This document shows, in pieces, positions 24,994 to 27,337 of a stretch of 27,337 nucleotides of DNA. Source of the DNA: JBECKR01 sp040235415. GTDB taxonomy: Bacteria > Acidobacteriota > Polarisedimenticolia > Polarisedimenticolales > Polarisedimenticolaceae. The stretch is taken from positions 1-27,337 of the forward strand of contig JBECKR010000138.1 in assembly GCA_040235415.1 (NCBI GenBank), read 5' to 3'. A program made the translations under genes and the position numbers. A model generated the notes under the pieces. The model saw only the letters and a list, made by a program, of their open reading frames with translations. It did no database searches and was not told where the DNA came from. Numbering within the stretch: position 1 is the stretch's first letter; every line of letters begins with the position of its first letter.

Positions 24994-25022
24994 TTGCGCG
25001 CCGCGGCCGCGCGGGGTACAGA
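24994..25022 (+). promoter_or_regulatory. Possible promoter for the secreted helical protein
   Basis: TTGCGC (24994-24999), 17 bases, TACAGA (25017-25022), 42 bases ahead of the ATG at 25065. Weak hexamers, good spacing. Confidence 0.3.
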
Positions 25023-25064
25023 GAACCCGCGGCGCGGACGTCCCGCGCCTCCCGAGGAGGACCC

Positions 25065-25607
25065 ATGCGTCGATCCGCCCCGCTCGTCTTGGCCGTCGCG
25101 CTCGCCTGCCTCGCCTCCGCGGCGGCGGCGGTCGCCGCCGAGACCCCCGACGATCGTCTCGACGACGCGATCCGTACGATCCGCGCCCACGTCAAGAGCG
25201 CCTCGATGCGGCTCGAGCACGGCGTGGTCGGCTTCGGCGAGACGCCGTCTCCGGACGCCCCCGAGGGGAAGGCGCACCGCGAGACGGCCACGACGCGGTG
25301 CTGCTCGCAAAACCTCGACGCCATCGAGGAGCAGCTCAAATCCGCCGCCGGCGACCTTCGCGAGATCGCCGATCGCCTCAAGACCGAGAACAACGAGGAC
25401 GGCCTCGCCGCGGCCGAGAAGCTCCGCCAGAGCTTCCGGTCGTTCGAGGGCGCCTTCCAGACGTTCGCGGCGGCAAACGCCGAGGAGTACGCCGCCATCG
25501 CCGCCCGAGGGATGACGGCCGCGATCGTCGACGTCGAGAAGGCCAAGGCGGCGCTCGACGCCGTCGCCCGCCCGAAGCAGCCGCGAAAGAACCAGCGCGC
25601 GCGCTGA
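25065..25607 (+). CDS. Small secreted helical protein, unknown function
   Basis: A 180-residue protein with a clear signal peptide (RRSAPLVLAVALACLASAAA, cleavage near AAAVAAE). The mature part is almost entirely helical and charged: DDRLDDAIRTIRAHVKSASM, NLDAIEEQLKSAAGDLREIA, DRLKTENNEDGLAAAEKLRQ, ending in a basic tail (RPKQPRKNQRAR). One Cys-Cys pair (TTRCCSQN) is present. It may be a periplasmic four-helix protein, but no family is recognised. ATG 25065 has GAGGAGG five bases upstream. The B3/B4 gene begins 5 bases after its stop. Confidence 0.75.
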   Translation: MRRSAPLVLAVALACLASAAAAVAAETPDDRLDDAIRTIRAHVKSASMRLEHGVVGFGETPSPDAPEGKAHRETATTRCCSQNLDAIEEQLKSAAGDLREIADRLKTENNEDGLAAAEKLRQSFRSFEGAFQTFAAANAEEYAAIAARGMTAAIVDVEKAKAALDAVARPKQPRKNQRAR

Positions 25608-25612
25608 CCGCC

Positions 25613-26272
25613 GTGGGCCCCGTCGCGCTCGCCGAGGCGTTCCGCGGCACGGTCCGCCTCGGCGTGATCTCGGCCGCCCCGATCGCGGTTCGTCCCGCGA
25701 GCGACGCGCTTCGCGCCGAGATCGAGGCGATCGCCGCCGAGTACGCCTCGGCCTGGTCGGGCCGGCCGCCGTCGGAGGTCGGCCCGCTCGCCCCGGCGCG
25801 GGAGCTGTACCGCGCGCTGGGGATCGATCCCACCCGCCACCGCCCGTCGTCCGAGGCGCTGTTCCGCCGCGCGGTCCGCGGCCAGCCGATGCCGTGCGTG
25901 TCGAACGCCGTCGACGTCGGCAACCTCTGCTCGCTGCGATTCCTGCTGTCGCTCGGCCTGTACGACGCCGACGCCGTGCACGGCGACGTCGCCCTCCGCC
26001 CCGGGCGGCCCGGCGAGACCTACGAGGGAATCCGCAAGGGGACCGTACACCTCGAGGGGCGGCCGGTCCTCGTCGACGCCGAGGGCCCGTTCGGGAATCC
26101 GACGTCCGATTCGCTGCGCACCTCGGTGACCGACGCCACGACCGCGCTCTGGATGGTCGTGTTCGCGCCGGCGTCGGTTCACGAGGCCGAGCTCGAGGGC
26201 CACCTCGGCTTCGCGCGGGACGCCATCCGCCGCCACCTCGCGCCCCCGGGGCGGGGGGTCGACGTTCAGTAG
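25613..26272 (+). CDS. B3/B4 tRNA-binding-domain protein
   Basis: A 219-residue stand-alone B3/B4 domain (PF03483-like), the domain that in phenylalanyl-tRNA synthetase beta edits mischarged tRNA. Motifs include ELYRALGIDPTRHRPSSEAL and FRRAVRGQPMPCVSNAVDVG, continuing NLCSLRFLLSLGLYDAD, and SDSLRTSVTDATTALWMVVF. The start GTG 25613 is uncertain, because no clear Shine-Dalgarno sequence is seen; coupling to the preceding gene five bases away is likely. Related free-standing proteins are thought to bind or deacylate tRNA or modified amino acids, but this is not established for this one. Its last 7 bases overlap the end of the opposite-strand E1 gene. Confidence 0.85.
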   Translation: MGPVALAEAFRGTVRLGVISAAPIAVRPASDALRAEIEAIAAEYASAWSGRPPSEVGPLAPARELYRALGIDPTRHRPSSEALFRRAVRGQPMPCVSNAVDVGNLCSLRFLLSLGLYDADAVHGDVALRPGRPGETYEGIRKGTVHLEGRPVLVDAEGPFGNPTSDSLRTSVTDATTALWMVVFAPASVHEAELEGHLGFARDAIRRHLAPPGRGVDVQ

Positions 26273-27337
26273 GCGAGCAGTCGCCGCGCCGCGCGCTCGA
26301 CGTCGTCCTCGTCCGGCAGGAACGCGTGCTCGAGCGGAGGGGAGTACGGCACCGGGGCGTCGAGCGCGCCGACCACCCGGACGGGAGCGTCGAGATTCTC
26401 GAACGCCTCCTCTTGGATCACGGCCGCGAGCGACTCGCCGACCCCGCCGGTGCGGGAGTCCTCGTGGACGATCAGGACCTTGCCGCAGCGCCGGGCGACG
26501 GCGAGCAGGGCATCGCGGTCGAGCGGCGCGAGCGAGCGCAGGTCGAGCACCGCGGTCTCGATTCCGTCCGCGGCGAGCCGCTCCGCGACGCGCGCCGCGA
26601 CGTGGGCGTAGGCGCCGTACGACACGATCGCGAGATCGTCCCCGGCACGCCGCAGCGCGGCCTTTCCGAGGGGGATCGGGGCCGGCGGGTCGCCGGCGAG
26701 CGTCTGCTTGATCCGCGGGTCGCGATAGAGCGCGATGTGCTCGTAGAACAGCACCGGGTCCGGGTCGGCGAGCGCCGCCGCCATCAACGCGCGGGCGTCG
26801 TGCGGTGTCGAGGGTGCGACGATCTTGAGCCCCGGCGTGCGGTAGAACCAAGGTTCGGTGTTCTGGCTGTGGTACGGCCCGGCGCTGCGGAGTCCTCCCC
26901 ACGGCATCCGAACCACCATCGGGACCTCGCCGCCCCAGCGGTAGCGGACCTTGGCGGCGTTGTTGACGAGCTGGTTGAACCCGGTCGCGACGAAGTCGTT
27001 GAACTGGATCTCGCCGATCGGCCGCATCCCGGCGAGCGCGGCACCGACGCACACCCCGAGCACGCCGCCCTCGGCGAGCGTCGAGTTCACGATGCGGTCC
27101 GGAAAGCGCTCGAGGAGCGGACGGAGCAGCAGGAACGCGTTGCCGTAGCGCCCGCCGACGTCCTCGCCGTAGACGAACACCCGCGGATCCGACGCGAGCG
27201 CGTCGCCGACCCCGAGCATCACCGCCTCGAGGAGCGTCCGGCCCTTGGGGTCGTGGGGCGGTCCGGGGTCGAGGCCCGGGAGGGCGGGGGGCTCGGAGCG
27301 CCGGCCGCGCGGGCGGTCGAGCGGCTCGACGCGGACG
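26266..27337 (-). CDS. 2-oxoacid dehydrogenase E1, beta part (possibly alpha-beta fusion), 5' end outside window
   Basis: At least 356 residues, open to the window edge. TLLEAVMLGVGDALASDPRV followed by FVYGEDVGG is the E1-beta opening; next come GEIQFNDFVATGFNQLVNNA, the GxxHSQN-type loop (GPYHSQNTEPWFYRTPGLKI), LFYEHIALYR, and the transketolase C-terminal domain with LIVHEDSRTGGVGESLAAVI. It forms the TPP-dependent decarboxylase of a pyruvate or branched-chain 2-oxoacid dehydrogenase complex. The frame continues upstream of the usual E1-beta start through a Pro/Arg-rich linker (VEPLDRPRGRRSEPPALPGL), suggesting that this is the C-terminal half of a fused E1-alpha/beta protein. E2 and E3 genes are not in the window. 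Confidence 0.88.
   Translation of the reverse strand, partial: VRVEPLDRPRGRRSEPPALPGLDPGPPHDPKGRTLLEAVMLGVGDALASDPRVFVYGEDVGGRYGNAFLLLRPLLERFPDRIVNSTLAEGGVLGVCVGAALAGMRPIGEIQFNDFVATGFNQLVNNAAKVRYRWGGEVPMVVRMPWGGLRSAGPYHSQNTEPWFYRTPGLKIVAPSTPHDARALMAAALADPDPVLFYEHIALYRDPRIKQTLAGDPPAPIPLGKAALRRAGDDLAIVSYGAYAHVAARVAERLAADGIETAVLDLRSLAPLDRDALLAVARRCGKVLIVHEDSRTGGVGESLAAVIQEEAFENLDAPVRVVGALDAPVPYSPPLEHAFLPDEDDVERAARRLLAY

Overview
The window is about 70% GC and densely packed. It comes from a Gram-negative bacterium: it carries genes for making and activating Kdo (kdsA, kdsB, kdsC, kdsD), a family 9 glycosyltransferase of the heptosyltransferase type and a LapA-domain membrane protein. The tandem DUF4388 protein, the DUF6178 protein, the MopE-like Cys/Asp-rich secreted proteins and the toxin-antitoxin (TA) load suggest an Acidobacteriota- or Myxococcota-like soil or sediment lineage. 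There is no rRNA or other phylogenetic marker to settle this, so the placement is an inference.

Layout. 1-5.7 kb holds envelope genes: glycosyltransferase (minus, cut by the window edge), a UPF0434/Trm112-like zinc protein (plus), an 806-residue tandem DUF4388 protein (plus), and a minus-strand set kdsD-kdsC-LapA-domain. 5.8-8.7 kb is gcvP (glycine decarboxylase, plus). 8.7-17.6 kb is an accessory island. 17.6-21.4 kb is the overlapping minus-strand operon kdsB-pyrG-kdsA-lipoprotein. 21.5-27.3 kb holds pepT, a coiled-coil protein and a DUF6178 protein (minus), a small secreted helical protein and a B3/B4-domain protein (plus), and the C-terminal half of a 2-oxoacid dehydrogenase E1 protein (minus, cut by the window edge).

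The island is the most interesting part. It has an orphan VapB-like antitoxin, two paralogous secreted MopE-like proteins about 5.7 kb apart with near-identical ends and divergent middles, and three TA modules: BrnT with an HTH antitoxin, HicB-HicA, and DUF433-DUF5615. Short gene remnants show that a unit [MopE-like gene, then hicBA] was once duplicated and then partly erased. The second MopE-like gene is translationally coupled (ATGA) to a large secreted FN3 protein whose signal-peptide codons contain an 11.5-unit CT repeat. As sequenced, no ATG start reads through into the mature frame, but losing one CT unit, or gaining one, puts one of two overlapping ATG starts in frame. This is the architecture of a phase-variable surface or secreted protein. 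The same gene has a second, -1 frame break about 530 bases downstream at a C4 run, so it is either off, decaying, or affected by a sequencing error.

Both secreted-gene units share a recognisable promoter (TTGTCG, 17 bp, TAA-type -10). Four convergent gene pairs meet with 9 bp or less between stop codons, or overlap. Intrinsic terminators are nearly absent.
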